Assembly: GCA_023079485.1 (NCBI GenBank)
Contig: CM041084.1
Coordinates: forward strand, 120,078,467 to 120,142,466
Origin: Archilochus colubris
Taxonomy: Eukaryota; Chordata; Aves; Apodiformes; Trochilidae
DNA: 64,000 nucleotides
Reading direction: 5' to 3'
Shown one piece after another: positions 12,492 through 24,685 of the stretch. Made by a program: the position numbers and the translations under genes. Numbering within the stretch: position 1 is the stretch's first letter; every line of letters begins with the position of its first letter. The notes beneath the pieces were generated by a model that saw nothing but the letters and a program-made list of their open reading frames with translations, ran no database searches and was not told where the DNA came from.

Positions 12492-15400
12492 GGAGTCCTT
12501 TAGAAAGTTTGCAATATGAACAAGTGATTCGAATGAAAAGAGATCCATTTAATGTTTTGTGTACATTTATTCCATGTTTTTTGCTTACAGATAAAATAAT
12601 GAGGTTGCTCTCTGAACTACCTTGTTTTCAGCTTTATGTTCTGTAAATTATAGTAATATTGTAGTTGCTTCCTTTTGTTTTTCTTCATAATGTTTATCCA
12701 GCTTCACCATCATTTTAATACCTAAGAAGATAGTTGTGACCATGACTTCCTGTTCCACCAAAGACCAAAAGTGCACTCCATCCCTTCTACATATCAATTA
12801 TCCAAGACAGCCAAAACGCAGCTATAGAAGGAGCTATAGAAAAGGAAGATACAAGATAACTCTGACTCACTGCTTTGGTTTAACCAGGATTAAAAAAACT
12901 GCCTGGGACACCACTGCACTAACCCAAGATATCCACAACATTGAAAATCTTCCCCTAGGGAAGGAAGCTCTCTTTTTGTGTTTCAAGAAATTTTTGTCAA
13001 CATTAAAGACATTTCATTCTACAGTCCATCACTTTTTATACATCATAGGAATAACAAAATTTATTTTGTCTTATTTTCATAGGGGGAAATAGAAAACCCA
13101 ACAAAAATCTTGGGTAAAATTCTGGTATCACGGGTAAAATTCCTGCTGATAATTAGTGCTAAGATTTTATTCCTGACTCTCAACCAGCATGTGTTGTGTG
13201 AGTGTAGGGAACACTCCAGAGCTTCCTTATAAATCCTTGTAAAATGGTCTCTGGTGTTGAAACTGCCTGTGTAGAAGAACTGGCCTCATCCCTGTATTCA
13301 CTCTCCTGGACAAGTTTCAAGTCAAGTGTAGTTTTTCAGTGTTGTTTTGCAGGGAGTAGTGCAGAGAGGACAGTCGACAGCTTTCTAGGAAAATAATCTT
13401 TGACTGAGGAAAGAAAAATAAATTGGCCAAAGGATGTCCACTTGAAGCTGCCAAGTGGAAGTGTGGTGAGATGCTTAACTCTATTGCAGCTGAGACTGGG
13501 CTGAGGAGTGGGAAGGGTTTCCATGCTGGATCAGATCAGTTATCTGGAGAGTTTCAATAGGATCTTTATGCTGTGTGGTAGGTAGGTGACTGCCTCCCTA
13601 ACCACTAACAGCCTAGCAAATGAAGATTTTCCATCCCCAGGGAGGGGGTGAGCATACTTTAGCTTTGGGAATTTGCATGATTAGTATTTGAGGATGAGTC
13701 ACCTCCTCAAATCTTGACCCACTCTGTATGCAAATCTTTCTCCTTTTTCATTTTCCATTTTGTGTTCATGTCAGGCAGCTTTCTCTAACACGTTTAATAG
13801 AAACACTGGATTTGCCATCGTTTCAGAGTTTATAAATCTCTTTATCACACTATTTTTAAAAAAAAAAATCTTTGCTAATAACCTTGAGACTTTTGGCTTT
13901 CTCCTCGTTCAGAAACTGCCCCTCCAGCTTTCAAGTTACTTCAGTTTCTGCTTTTAGGTTATTTTTATATTTATTTGTATGCTGTTTATTTAAGTGCACC
14001 AATGAAGCCTCATGGGTTCAAAAATCTAATGGTCTTTGCCCTATTTTCTTACATGCCCAGAACAGGGGACTGAACTCAGATAGGAATTAATACGATTGTG
14101 GACTCAGGTAAACTAATGGTGCAGTCTCTAACAGTTTAGATGATTTTTGGTCATTGTGAGATAAAAAATTTTCTGCTTCAGCCTATATTTTTTTTTTGCC
14201 TCATCTAGTGGAGATGATCTAGAGCTAGTCCTAGAGGGACTGTGATCACCTTTTCTTCTAGGAAAACAAAATAAAATAAGGAAGATGAAGCACTTCATCT
14301 TCTCCCATGAAAACAAATTGTTTGTAGTGGGAGGGACTCTCTACAAGGGCTTTTTGCCAGCCTGCTAATGAATGAATGGAGGAAATTAAAAGTTTCTGCA
14401 TATGTTTCCCCTCCCCCTTATTACATATTCAATTTATTTTCTCATTTTCTCTCTTTTTTTTGTACTTGCCAAAAATTTCGTATGTCCATAGAGTGGTCAA
14501 AAATGAACAGATGATAGAAAGCAGAGTGTAATGTTTATCACAGTAATGCTCACATGCAACACCTATGGCTTTTTCACTGAGTTTGAAATAACCCCCCTGG
14601 AACTTTGCCTATTAAACGCTACAAATGATACCAGAGAACAGAAAATGAAGGTAAGGAAAAATGAAAGTGGAGTAGCAATGGTCACAGTGTTCAAGGCAGG
14701 GACTTTGCTTGGTTTAGAGAGGGCATTAATGGTGAAAACCTAATCCAGTCTTAACATTTCTTTCAATTACCTACGATGCTATTTTGCGAGGCAATTTAGT
14801 AAGCAAAAATATGCTGTGTGGAAGTCAGGAGCTTGGTGCTATTTGTGCAAATACAGTACACATTTAGATTATTGCGGGACTGCAGCCAGGTCACTTGGGA
14901 CCAAGCATGCAGACCTCATGTTCAGCCTTCTGGCAAAGAGCACTCATGCCAGGAGCATGGTTAAACCCGGTAAAAGAGGGTGTTTATGGGGTGTCACAGT
15001 CCTGGCGGAGCTGCCCCAAATGGATGCTCATTAGGCAGCTGTGTTTGGAACCATGCTCTGGATCCACATTCTATTCCATTCCCTTGGGCTGGGCAGGCTC
15101 CCAACCATGACTATGGCCCTGGCCTCTCAGGAACACTTTCCAGACATACTTCTGTGCTTGAACCTGCTGCTGTCCCCTCTTTCAGACCTCTTTTTGGTAC
15201 CACTGATGCACCACGCTGGCCACATGCAGCTAATTGGCTTAAAGTCACAGATACAAAGCAGAACAGATGTCTGTCTGTTCATAGTTTTCTTTGTCCTGGG
15301 CCTTGGAGCATTTTTTGAGTTTTGGAAGGGGCTACAGCAGCCCCAAGTCCCCTGTCTTGTACCGCAGCTCTCCAGTTTAGCCTTCTCTTCCTAAGTTATA

Positions 15401-16850
15401 GCTTTATCTCTAACTCCTCCAAGAAACTTCCTTCATTATTCCAAGCTGAAGTCAAAGTATTCCCTGGGAAGTACCTCACCTGTTCCAGGTTAGCAAAAGC
15501 TTGGTTCAGTGATATAGCAATTTTATAAAATACACTAAATTTTGTACATTTCACTTAAAGAAATTTCAAAAACTGCCAGAGAGGTCAGTGAATTAATTAT
15601 TGTCCTTGTCCATAATCCGTGGTCAGCCTTTTTACTCAGTGCGTCTGCAAAATTAAAACTATGAGTACAGTGATAGAAATCATTATTAGCTCATAGCACG
15701 GAAATAGTTATGATGTGGTCCACCTTATCCTCTGATAAGTTTATTTCTGACTTTGCCTCTTATTTCCTACCTCAGAAAGCATACTCTGTTTCATAGCCAC
15801 CCAAGATTTATGAGTTTAGGTTTGTGTTTAAAAAGCTCTTAAGGGGTGGGTAGGCAATTTTACCAAATTAGTTCATACCTTTTTGCCTAAATTCACTAAA
15901 CAGTCCACAGGGTGTTAAAAATTTATCTTACTTCAGGATCTACAGTCTACTTGGTTATCACTTGAACACTACAATATACTGCAATTTGTGCATACATGTA
16001 ATGTAGCAATGAAGATATTTTTTTATTTGGTGCTCCAGACATGCAATAGGTTCTGTGGCTGATATCTCTGATATTGCTTAGGTGAGACCACTTACTGTGG
16101 AGAAAGTAGCTGTGGCAAAACAAGCATGTAAGTGAGCAGGCAAAGGATGTAGAGGAGGTGGTGTTTAAGTTCCACTTGTCTTGTTCCTATCATTGGAGGA
16201 AAAATTAAGAAATCAAAAGATAGCAGTCTTACAAAGCTGTTATCTTTTTATTCCAGGCAGGAAGCAATGTCAGATCCCATACAGAATAAAGTAGTGAAAC
16301 TCACACTGCACTTGGAAACTATCCATAGCCTTTGCCTTTCTGGAATTCTTTTACTTGACCTTATGGGTTTAACAATGAAAAGTTGCCACAGATGCTCTGC
16401 CTATAGGTACTCCTGAGATCCTATTTCAAATGTGTTGGGGTTTTTTGGGTTATGTAATACCTGTGCTGAATTGCTCTTCCCTCTTCTTTGCTTTAACCTT
16501 CTGAGTCCCATCTGACATCTCATTCCAGAAATGGATCTCATTAACATAGGAGGTAAAATGGCAGGAGAATGCCCTGTTCAGTGATGGGCTTTTTCAGAAA
16601 AAAAAGGGAGAGATATCAATACCTGGCTTCCCTTGATGATGTGGGCAGGAATTACATTCAGCTACAGGGAAAATCCTGCTAGGTCCTGTACATGCTGACC
16701 CACAGTTTTCTGAATTAAAGAGCCCCCTGCCTAGTTAAAGTTCTAATGCATTATGATGGCATATTTGTGACTTAAGATATCTGCTTCTTGCATTCTTGCA
16801 CTGTGATTGTTTTTTTCTTTTCTACTGTTAAACTTCTTTTATTTTGTCAG
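12492..16850. other. Non-coding sequence, PI15 intron up to the first exon seen
   Basis: No exon was found here before the acceptor at 16849-16850. The stretch 14816-15430 is richer in G+C and open in two overlapping + frames (112 and 117 codons), without similarity to any protein I know. The acceptor region preceding 16851 is pyrimidine-rich and ends TTTTGTCAG. Confidence 0.55.
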
Positions 16851-16969
16851 GTTTGGGATGAAACTCTTGCCAAATCTGCAGAGGCTTGGGCTGCTACATG
16901 CATTTGGGACCATGGACCTTCCTACTTACTGAGATTCTTGGGCCAGAACCTGTCTGTAAGAACTGGAAG
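16851..16969 (+). CDS. PI15: PI15, coding exon (CAP domain, first part in window)
   Basis: The exon encodes 39 full codons plus two bases, beginning [17 protein letters not shown] and ending at the arginine of SVRTGR. PI15 is a secreted CAP-superfamily protein first described as a weak trypsin inhibitor. The phrase [11 protein letters not shown]...GQNL is the conserved CAP core following the first helix. The acceptor is TTTTGTCAG and the donor is AG followed by GTAAGC, both strong. The frame opens at a codon boundary (phase 0), so the preceding exon must end on a whole codon. The ATG at 16788 just upstream lies in the intron and is not the start: the protein needs about 90 more N-terminal residues, including the signal peptide, from upstream of the window. 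CRISPLD1 and CRISPLD2 share this core but differ in the C-terminal exon. Confidence 0.93.
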
Positions 16970-17243
16970 GTAAGCAGACACCATACAGAACAATTATTTT
17001 GTCAGCCTTTTAACATCCTTTAAGATCCAGATCTTAGACTGATGTGTCCAGTACTCTAGCCATTATTGATATCTATCTATGTTTATTTGGTTTAAGAGTA
17101 TTATTGCATAATGCTGTGCCCCTAGTGTCGTGTGGAGAAATGTACATTAGGTTACTTGCATCAAAGGGATTAGCAACAGAAACTTTAAAAATGCCTAAGT
17201 CTAGAATGACATGTTCTTCTTTCTGTATTTTAAACACATCCAG

Positions 17244-17376
17244 GTATCGATCTATTCTCCAGCTTGTAAAGCCATGGTATGACGAGGTGAAGGATTATGC
17301 CTTCCCTTACCCTCAGGACTGCAACCCCCGGTGCCCCATGCGATGCTATGGACCCATGTGCACCCACTACACACAG
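17244..17376 (+). CDS. PI15: PI15, coding exon (CAP domain, middle)
   Basis: Residues 40-84 of the part seen here. The exon completes the split arginine, reads [20 protein letters not shown], and continues through a cysteine-rich segment ([14 protein letters not shown]) to HYTQ. The glutamate in WYDEV and the histidine in HYTQ correspond to conserved CAP cavity residues. The HYTQ/MVW signature (CAP1) is cut by the following intron. The acceptor is CACATCCAG. The donor is CAG followed by GTTGTA, which has GT but a poor match beyond it. If this intron were retained, translation would add two residues and stop at the TGA at 17383-17385. The next intron is only 143 bp. Confidence 0.93.
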
Positions 17377-17519
17377 GTTGTATGAATTACATTCTTCTAC
17401 TCAAAAACTACTGTCTAAAGCTGGACTTTTCTGTGATTTATTTATATCACTCTCTCAAATAAATGTATATATATATTTCTTTTCAATTTGGACTTCACCA
17501 ATAATAAATATTTATTCAG

Positions 17520-17635
17520 ATGGTTTGGGCCACTTCCAATCGTATAGGCTGCGCAATCCACACATGCCACAATATGAATGTCTGGGGATCTGTATGGCGA
17601 CGAGCTGTTTACTTGGTATGCAACTACGCCCCAAA
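17520..17635 (+). CDS. PI15: PI15, coding exon (CAP domain, C-terminal part)
   Basis: Residues 85-122 plus two bases of a lysine codon. It reads [20 protein letters not shown], then [19 protein letters not shown]. The [12 protein letters not shown] block completes the CAP1 signature and [12 protein letters not shown] is the CAP2 signature, whose KGNW end comes from the last exon. The acceptor is ATTTATTCAG and the donor is AA followed by GTGAGT (strong). The methionine at the exon start matches the mammalian protein, which supports this splice junction over read-through from the previous exon, where the frame gives valines and a stop. Confidence 0.93.
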
Positions 17636-20596
17636 GTGAGTTACTCTCTTTGAATATTGTTTATTTTTATACTTTGTGCATGTTTTGGTCCTCACATAGG
17701 ACTGCTTACTCCTTTTCTCTGCACCTCGGCCTCTATTTGTGCTATTTCTAAGGGCTGCTCCTTCGTTCTAACTTTACATCTGAGCTTACAGAAAATGCAT
17801 GACTTTGGTGTATGAGGGAGAAAAAGAAATAACTTGTTGTGTATAGAACAAAACGAAAAACTTTCTTCTGTTATTGTTGCTATTACTATTTTAATTCTTT
17901 TTGTCTTCCTCCTTTGTGATGACTCTTTTCAATTGCTAATTGTTTCACTGTTATTTTACTCATGCTGAGCTAGACTTCAACAGGTAAGAAGTCCTGCTGC
18001 AGATCAGGCCCTTTGATTTATTGTGAACACATATTGTTACCCACATACCTTTGCTATTATCATGATGCATCCATAGTGTAGGTTTCCTACAAATTCCATC
18101 TACCTAAGCTCGGTTTCTACAAATCTCATCTTGCCTTTCATATTAGGGTCCTTCAAAATGTACATTATAGACACCCATGGGTAATGCAGAGATCTGTTTA
18201 AGGTTGAAATGAAGAATTAATTTTCTCCAGTGTTTCCTAGATATCATCCCAAACTGACATGTGTGTGACAATAAAGTCTGACTCTGAGAGAGCTTCAATT
18301 TGAGGTCTGGTTTGGACTAATGCTTCAAAAGCAGCATGGGCAGTGTAAAAGGCTGGTTTTTCTGACTGTATAATATTAGGCAGAGCCATAATTCTGTATA
18401 GGAATGTGAGTATAATTAATTGAGCATGTTTCCCATAAACTTTCAGTGGCAAAGGTCCATTTGCGGTAGAGAATATGCAAGACTATATCATTATTCTAGC
18501 TGTTGCATGAGTAAAAGAATTTTTAAAGATTTCTCAACTTTAAAAAAGCTAGAATTTAATAAGAAAACTCACTTGAAATCAAACACCTTTGAAAAACAAG
18601 ATTTTCTCTATCCTTTTGTCTGCAATATCTACTAGGAAAGGGTGATAAGAAGTGAAACTGAAGAGTAAATTTCTGACTTTTATTTCCACAACGTGGACAA
18701 GGTGGAATCAAAGTTTGTAAGAGAAAACCAAATACCATTTTTGTACATCGGCATTTGAAAAATATTAAATTAGAAACTTTCTAGAATACATCTATCATGT
18801 TCATATATAGGAAAAAAATGTTTTCAGCTGTTACTTAAAAGTGACACAGTTTGCATATCAATTAATGGTGAATTATAGATATTTCACATTTTCTCTACCT
18901 GAAAATCCCACTGTGTCTCAGCCAGCTAACCAAATTCTGGAGTTACAAGCTTCTACTCTGGATGAGATTTTGAGTAGCTCTTTGATTCGTAGGCAGTGGA
19001 ATCGAGATTTTTACGTCTACTTCTTTCACACCCACAAAAAGGATATTGAGTGGTCTTGCCTGGTTTAACCTTACATTCTTAAGAATTAATTAAGTTGACT
19101 TAAGAACATTGGGCTTAGATTCTTTTGGCCCACATTCAGCATTCTCTTTGCCAGTCAACAAAGGCTCTGTCTTTCTGAGTAATCAGCACATCAGAAACTC
19201 CCCTAAAGAAGGAGGTCAGTATTACATCCCCAATCCCAGTTATTAAGACTGGAATTAGGCAAAGATTTAGGTTCTAGAAATCAAACTATATTCATTGATG
19301 CCATGCTATGATGCTGAAAAATACCCATGCTTCTCAAAATGAGGTGGGAAAAAATGTCAAGGAGGATAATTGCAAAGTTTAGAATGGCCCTGCCCCTGGT
19401 TATTTAATGCATTCACCTGAGTCAGCCTTGCATTGCATAGAAAATAAAACAGAAATCACCTTTCAGAAAACTCTGGATTTCCATATCTGTTATAAAACTA
19501 ATTATATTTCCTGAACACTCAGTCTTCTGTACCTACTTGGAAGAAAAGTAGGAATGAGCAAATTACTTGAGAGATTCCTACTTTCTTACAAGGCAAAACC
19601 CAGACCAGGGCTTTTGATCCAGCATTATTGGCTGGGAGGTGGAGATGAGAAAATATTTCATAAATAATTGCATTACTCACTGCCATAACACGTCACATGC
19701 AAACTAGAGGAAAGTTCTCCGCTCAGTAAGACATAACATTTAAATTAAAATCTAATTTTAACTTTCTTTCTGCCCACATCATAAGTATTTCATGAATTTT
19801 TAAAAGCCTGGCGTTTATATAAGCATTTAAATGTCTGGGTGCACTTTTTCAGATGTTCCCAGATCTTTCAGAATTACCTCTCTTCACATGACTACTCTAC
19901 AGACATAGCCCTTTCTCCTTGATCTCTATTACAAAGCTTTGCTCACCAGATGGGAGCTTTTCTCCTCCTTTTAAAATTGATGATGCCCCTACAAATGCCC
20001 CAATACATTTCTTTTTAATACATTAGTGCTGGGAATAGTTTTTATCTTTCCTTTTCTCTGAACATAAATTCAGCCTTTCACAGTGTGGACCCAGAGCAGT
20101 GCAACCTAAGAATAAGACTTGAATCAGTTCCTTTTCCCTCCTTCCAAAGCCAAGCTTTTTAAGATAACTGCTAGACAGAAAAGTGCTCAAGGAAAACCTT
20201 GCACCAAGGCTTATGTTGCTAAATTCTCATAAATATAACCCTCTCACAAAAAAATAATCTGCCCCAGGCTCAGAGAGTCATAAATCACTTGACTGTAGCA
20301 AAAGTGAGGGGAGTGGAATTTCACCAGTCCCAAAAGGATATGGAACGGACCATTGGCCTGGGTGGTGACATGGTCATTCTCCTGCTGGTTTTTGGGAACT
20401 GGTAGATCAATGTTTGTTAATAACTTGCAGAAATATATTAATGTAGGACTTCAGTAACAGAGCATTTAGAAGGATGTCACTGAAGATATTACATTTAATC
20501 AGTCAAACCAAGTCTGATTCAATGCTTTTTTTTTTTTCCATTTTCCTCTTTGAAATTATTAAGGATTCTTTTTTGTTTGTGTTTTTTTTATTTCAG
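17636..20596 (+). other. PI15: PI15 last intron
   Basis: A 2,961-bp intron from GTGAGT at 17636 to a T-rich acceptor ending TTTCAG at 20596. It is AT-rich, and I see no repeat element or second gene in it. Small open frames at 18237-18452 and 18841-19068 have no recognisable similarity. Confidence 0.8.
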
Positions 20597-20732
20597 GGGG
20601 AATTGGATTGGAGAAGCACCATATAAAGTAGGAGTTCCATGTTCTGCTTGTCCTCCAAGCTATGGAGGTTCTTGTACCGACAATCTGTGTTTCCCAGGAG
20701 TAACATCAAACTACTTATACTGGTTTAAATAA
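20597..20732 (+). CDS. PI15: PI15, last coding exon and stop
   Basis: The exon completes lysine 123 and encodes [20 protein letters not shown], then [14 protein letters not shown] and the end SNYLYWFK, closing with TAA at 20730-20732. The short C-terminal cysteine cluster and the NYLYWFK end are the PI15 form. CRISPLD1 and CRISPLD2 continue instead into two LCCL domains, and CRISP proteins into an ion-channel-regulator domain, so this exon decides the gene identity. The four exons sum to 504 coding bases (167 residues plus stop) without a frame break or missing conserved cysteine. The acceptor is TTTATTTCAG followed by GGGG. An AATAAA (20728-20733) overlaps the stop codon. Confidence 0.94.
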
Positions 20733-23700
20733 ATTAAGGTTTACAAATTTTTTTTTTAAACGATGAGTAGCAACAAGCTTGTATATTGAATTTTGCACAT
20801 ATTATATATATAGAGATATTGTAATAATAATCTGATGTTTTCTTTTTGTATGCTTTTGTATAATTAGCTTTCAAAGCATAGCATAATTTTGTTTTAACAC
20901 TTTTGGGATTTAAGACTCACATTAACCCTTTTAGATTAACATTTTGTTAATGGTGAGCAAACTAATTTTTACTTTAGCAAGCTTAGCTTCCTGAAGGTTA
21001 GCTTCTATTAAAAGCACATTAAAAAGTAGAATATGACTTCCCCTTAAAAATGGCTCCAGAAAGAGAAGGGTCATGGAGAAGCAACACGGTGCTTTGAAAA
21101 CGGAGTGTGGCGTGCAAAGCAACAAAGTTTCCCAATGGTTCCTCCCATTTACACCTCTGCTTTCCCCTGCCACGTCAATGGGACTCTGAGCAAAGAAAAA
21201 CACATGTGCAAGAGAAACTGCAGGATATTACCTACCTCATGCACAACATTGATTCATTTGTGGCGTTTCAATCATTCAGCACACGGCTGCTGCTATCATC
21301 AACGATGCCTGTGTGCAGACAGGAAAATTAGAGAATATGAGGAGCCACACTGGCCCAGATGTGGTGGCTGTTAACTCACATGCCTAAAGTCTTCTTTAGG
21401 ATGAAAGCTACATCACTTTAAATATACTTGTACAATAACACAGCCTTACTCTACCTTCCTGTGTTTCTGAACACAGTCATTATGGTATAATGGTGCTTTG
21501 CAGCAGTGTATTTATTCGTGTACAGGAAGCTGAAGAATTGCATTGCTACAAAGCAACATGTGTCAATACATGACATCTATGCTGTCTTTTATACTGTAAG
21601 TTTGCCAGGATATGTGCTATCCCCCCTGACTGAAGCTCAGCCAGGTGAAACTTGCAAGGAGGGATCAGATCTAAAAGTAGATAAGAAGATATCCAAATAA
21701 AAGACATCAGGCAACTTTAAAACTTTTACAGATTTTTGACAAAAAAAAAAAATCAAACTTCTAAATCAAAAAAGGCAGTGTCCTTGAAACTATTGCACTA
21801 TTTCATGAAAATATCTGTATGAATGAATAAAAGCCAAATCTGTTATTCATACATTTCCTGCCAAAATTCTGAATGCCTTATGGGTGCTAACTATAACATT
21901 TATTAAGAGGACCTGCACTTTAAGCTAGAATATATACAAGTTGTTTTCTGGAAAAACAGATTATAAAAAGGAGGAAATTGATTATGTCTGCTACAGCTAC
22001 TATGTCATTGAAATAGCCTTGAGTTTTGGCTTTATATTGCAGGGTAGAATGTAATCCACTTTAAATATATGTGTTTAGTCTGCTTGCACTGCTCCATTAA
22101 GACCTCTGAAATTTATGAACTTTGAAAAGAAATACTGAGTAAGGCAAGCAGAACAACAGAGGATAATTTCACTAGTGCTACATAGGTATGTGCCTCTGAG
22201 TCACTAATTCAGCCCTTTTGAGAGTGTTTATGACAGTATGTCACCACTTTGGTGATATAAAAAGATGTGAAAAGAGCTCTACAGGGGATGAAACATAACA
22301 GCTCTTCCCAATCTACCAATAATCTGACCCCTCAGAGAACATCACAAACTGATCTGTGACTGGTTAGTGACACTTCTGTATTTTACAGGACAATAACTAG
22401 GCAAGTATATTGTCTGAGAATATGTCCATATTATAAAAGAGCAACACTTGTAATGTTCTACTAACTTGCCTTCTAAGAGATAGAATATAAATAATTTTCT
22501 TTTGGTTTCAAAGGGGTTTGGACTTGGACAGTGCCCAATCAGTCAAACACTTTGGCTAAGTAAAATCCAGTGAAACACAAGCTCTTAGCATCTCCTATTT
22601 ATACACCAAATTATTCATAACTAATAGGTAGGTAACTAGCCCTCAGCCAGCCCAGTTTTTGACAAAGATGCATGAGATAAATACATCTGTGTTCTCTATA
22701 TGGTATCTTCCCTAGAGTCAAAGACAGCACAGTTAGAAGAGTTCATCTAGTAATTTTCAGTATTTTTATTTTACAAAAAACCCTGTAAGATAGGAAGCAG
22801 AGCATAAGCAAAAGTTCAGGTTAAGCCATGGAGCCTAAAACAGTAGGTCAAACAATAAATGTCTATGCACTTTGGAACTTGCATTTTCTATGTTGTATGG
22901 TACACCTTTCAAACAGGACTAGACATTGTAAATTAATTTATAATTCTTTAATTCAGCTGCAATTGCTATAACGGGTATATATGTTATCATATCTGTTACT
23001 TTTTAAGTTGCTACAAATACCTTGGTTTTGTGGAATACTTTGTTTTCTGTGAATATGGAAAACTTTGCTTCTAACAAACAGGTATGCAGGTTTTTTTCAC
23101 AACATCCCATAATGGTGCTAGAGAATAACTATTGTAATCACACTGTAACTAACAGCAGCAAAAAATGATCTGGATATAAGCTATTTCATATGAGCAGCTC
23201 CTGATAAAACCAGCCACAAGCACTCGACCATTAGCTGAGTATTTTTCATTGAACAGAGAGGATTAGACCTTATCAGATATTTGACTACCACACGAAATTT
23301 GCCCTTCCACTCTAGGAAATAAAGTTTACTGAAGGCCTTTCTACATCACCTCTTTGGGTCTCCCAAGTTTGTATTTGCCTTTTTTTCCTCTTGGCTTGGG
23401 TAATGACAACACCAGTAAAGTTCTGCTTTGATTGACAGTGCCAGTGTTGCCTGACTGATAGGCTGACACCAAATGCTGTTGGAACAAAAGTTCTGAAGCT
23501 TGCAGAAGACTTCAGATGTCTTTGGCACTCTATCTGCTCTGATACACACCAAGGAACTTTCCTGTTGAGTTCAAGGTTATGCTGAGGCAACCTACAAGTT
23601 GCTATGCTGATAGCCTTGAAGGTTTATACAATTCCTTCTGAGCAGAGCAGTGTGCCTTTAAAGACAGAGAAATTATCTCAGACTTTTGTTCTGTTCTAAA

Positions 23701-24570
23701 TATAAAATTATGAAAGTATGCACACACTAAAAGAGAGCTGAAAATGTTTTTTGTCAAAATACTGTGAGACATAAGACTGAAAATGAAGTAATTGGTATAA
23801 TTAATTATTGAGTACAGCTTTTTGTAATATCTGCTTATGATTTTCTGTTTCATTTAAAAATCTAAGATGATGAGTAGCAAGCAATTGATATCTTTTGGTG
23901 CTAACCTACATGTTCTGGTGCTGAAGTTATACATTATTTTTGTATACATTATTATTGGAGATTGAGCTTTACTTCCAATATTACCATATACACTCCAGTG
24001 TTTGTGAGATCTTTTTCAGCTAAGCATATGATTTACTACCACTCAGCCAGATTTGCTTTCAAAGTACCTTTTCATGATTGTTTCAGTCTCTCATAAGAGT
24101 TTGATGTGCATCAGAGAGGAAAATGTATTCCTGTTCAAAACCAAAACAAACAGCACCCTCCTCTCAACAGTGAAGTGTCTGTGGAACAAATTAGTGGGAA
24201 AGAAAGACCTCTGAGAGTCATGACTGCAGATTAATGCTGAGCAGGTTTTAGTGATCACAAATCCTCTCTGGGGTACTAAATGACTTCAGAAAGTCTAGGC
24301 TTGATCTTGCACACTTATCCTTGGGAAGCTTTGTGTTCTCTGAGATCATTTTGCTCTCCTCTGAGTTGGATCAGGCCTCAGTGAAAACCATGGGAGGTTT
24401 AACATTTGCAGGAGTGAGAAGGTTGGATTCCCTGAGACTTTATGGACAGAAAACTTGGACTTCATGTGCCATTTTCACCAAAACTGAGCAATACCATGGG
24501 CCTCTGAAAGAGGAAACCTCTTAAAGCATGTATTCTGTGCCACAGCTGCGACCTAACAGAAGGAGATGTA

Positions 24571-24627
24571 TATCTACATCCATAGCTATATCTACAGATA
24601 GATGGATAGATAGGTAGATAGTTACAT
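24571..24627. repeat. Degenerate GATA microsatellite with inverted flank
   Basis: GATA-type units (AGATAGATGGATAGATAGG) run over about 24596-24621. They are preceded by complementary TATCTAC-type sequence from about 24571, so the region could fold back on itself. It contains several WGATAR-like words but nothing else that suggests an enhancer. Confidence 0.6.
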
Positions 24628-24667
24628 CTATTTATATATGATCTTCAAAGATCAGGTTGCAAGCATG

Positions 24668-24685
24668 GATGCCCTCTTGTGGCTG
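24668..24685 (-). promoter_or_regulatory. CTCF-like motif
   Basis: On the minus strand the sequence reads CCACAAGAGGGCAT, close to the vertebrate CTCF core (CCASNAGRKGGCRS). It lies about 3.9 kb beyond the PI15 stop codon. Single motif matches occur by chance, so occupancy is unproven. Confidence 0.3.

Noticed and set aside
14816..15430. G+C-richer stretch with two overlapping + frames (112 and 117 codons)
   Set aside because: Two frames open over the same bases with no known domain. It could be an eroded repeat, but I could not assign it to a family.
16788..16973. ATG at 16788 as a start for the PI15 exon
   Set aside because: The 63 bases before 16851 are a pyrimidine-rich intron end with a good TTTTGTCAG acceptor, and the homologous protein continues N-terminally with different residues.
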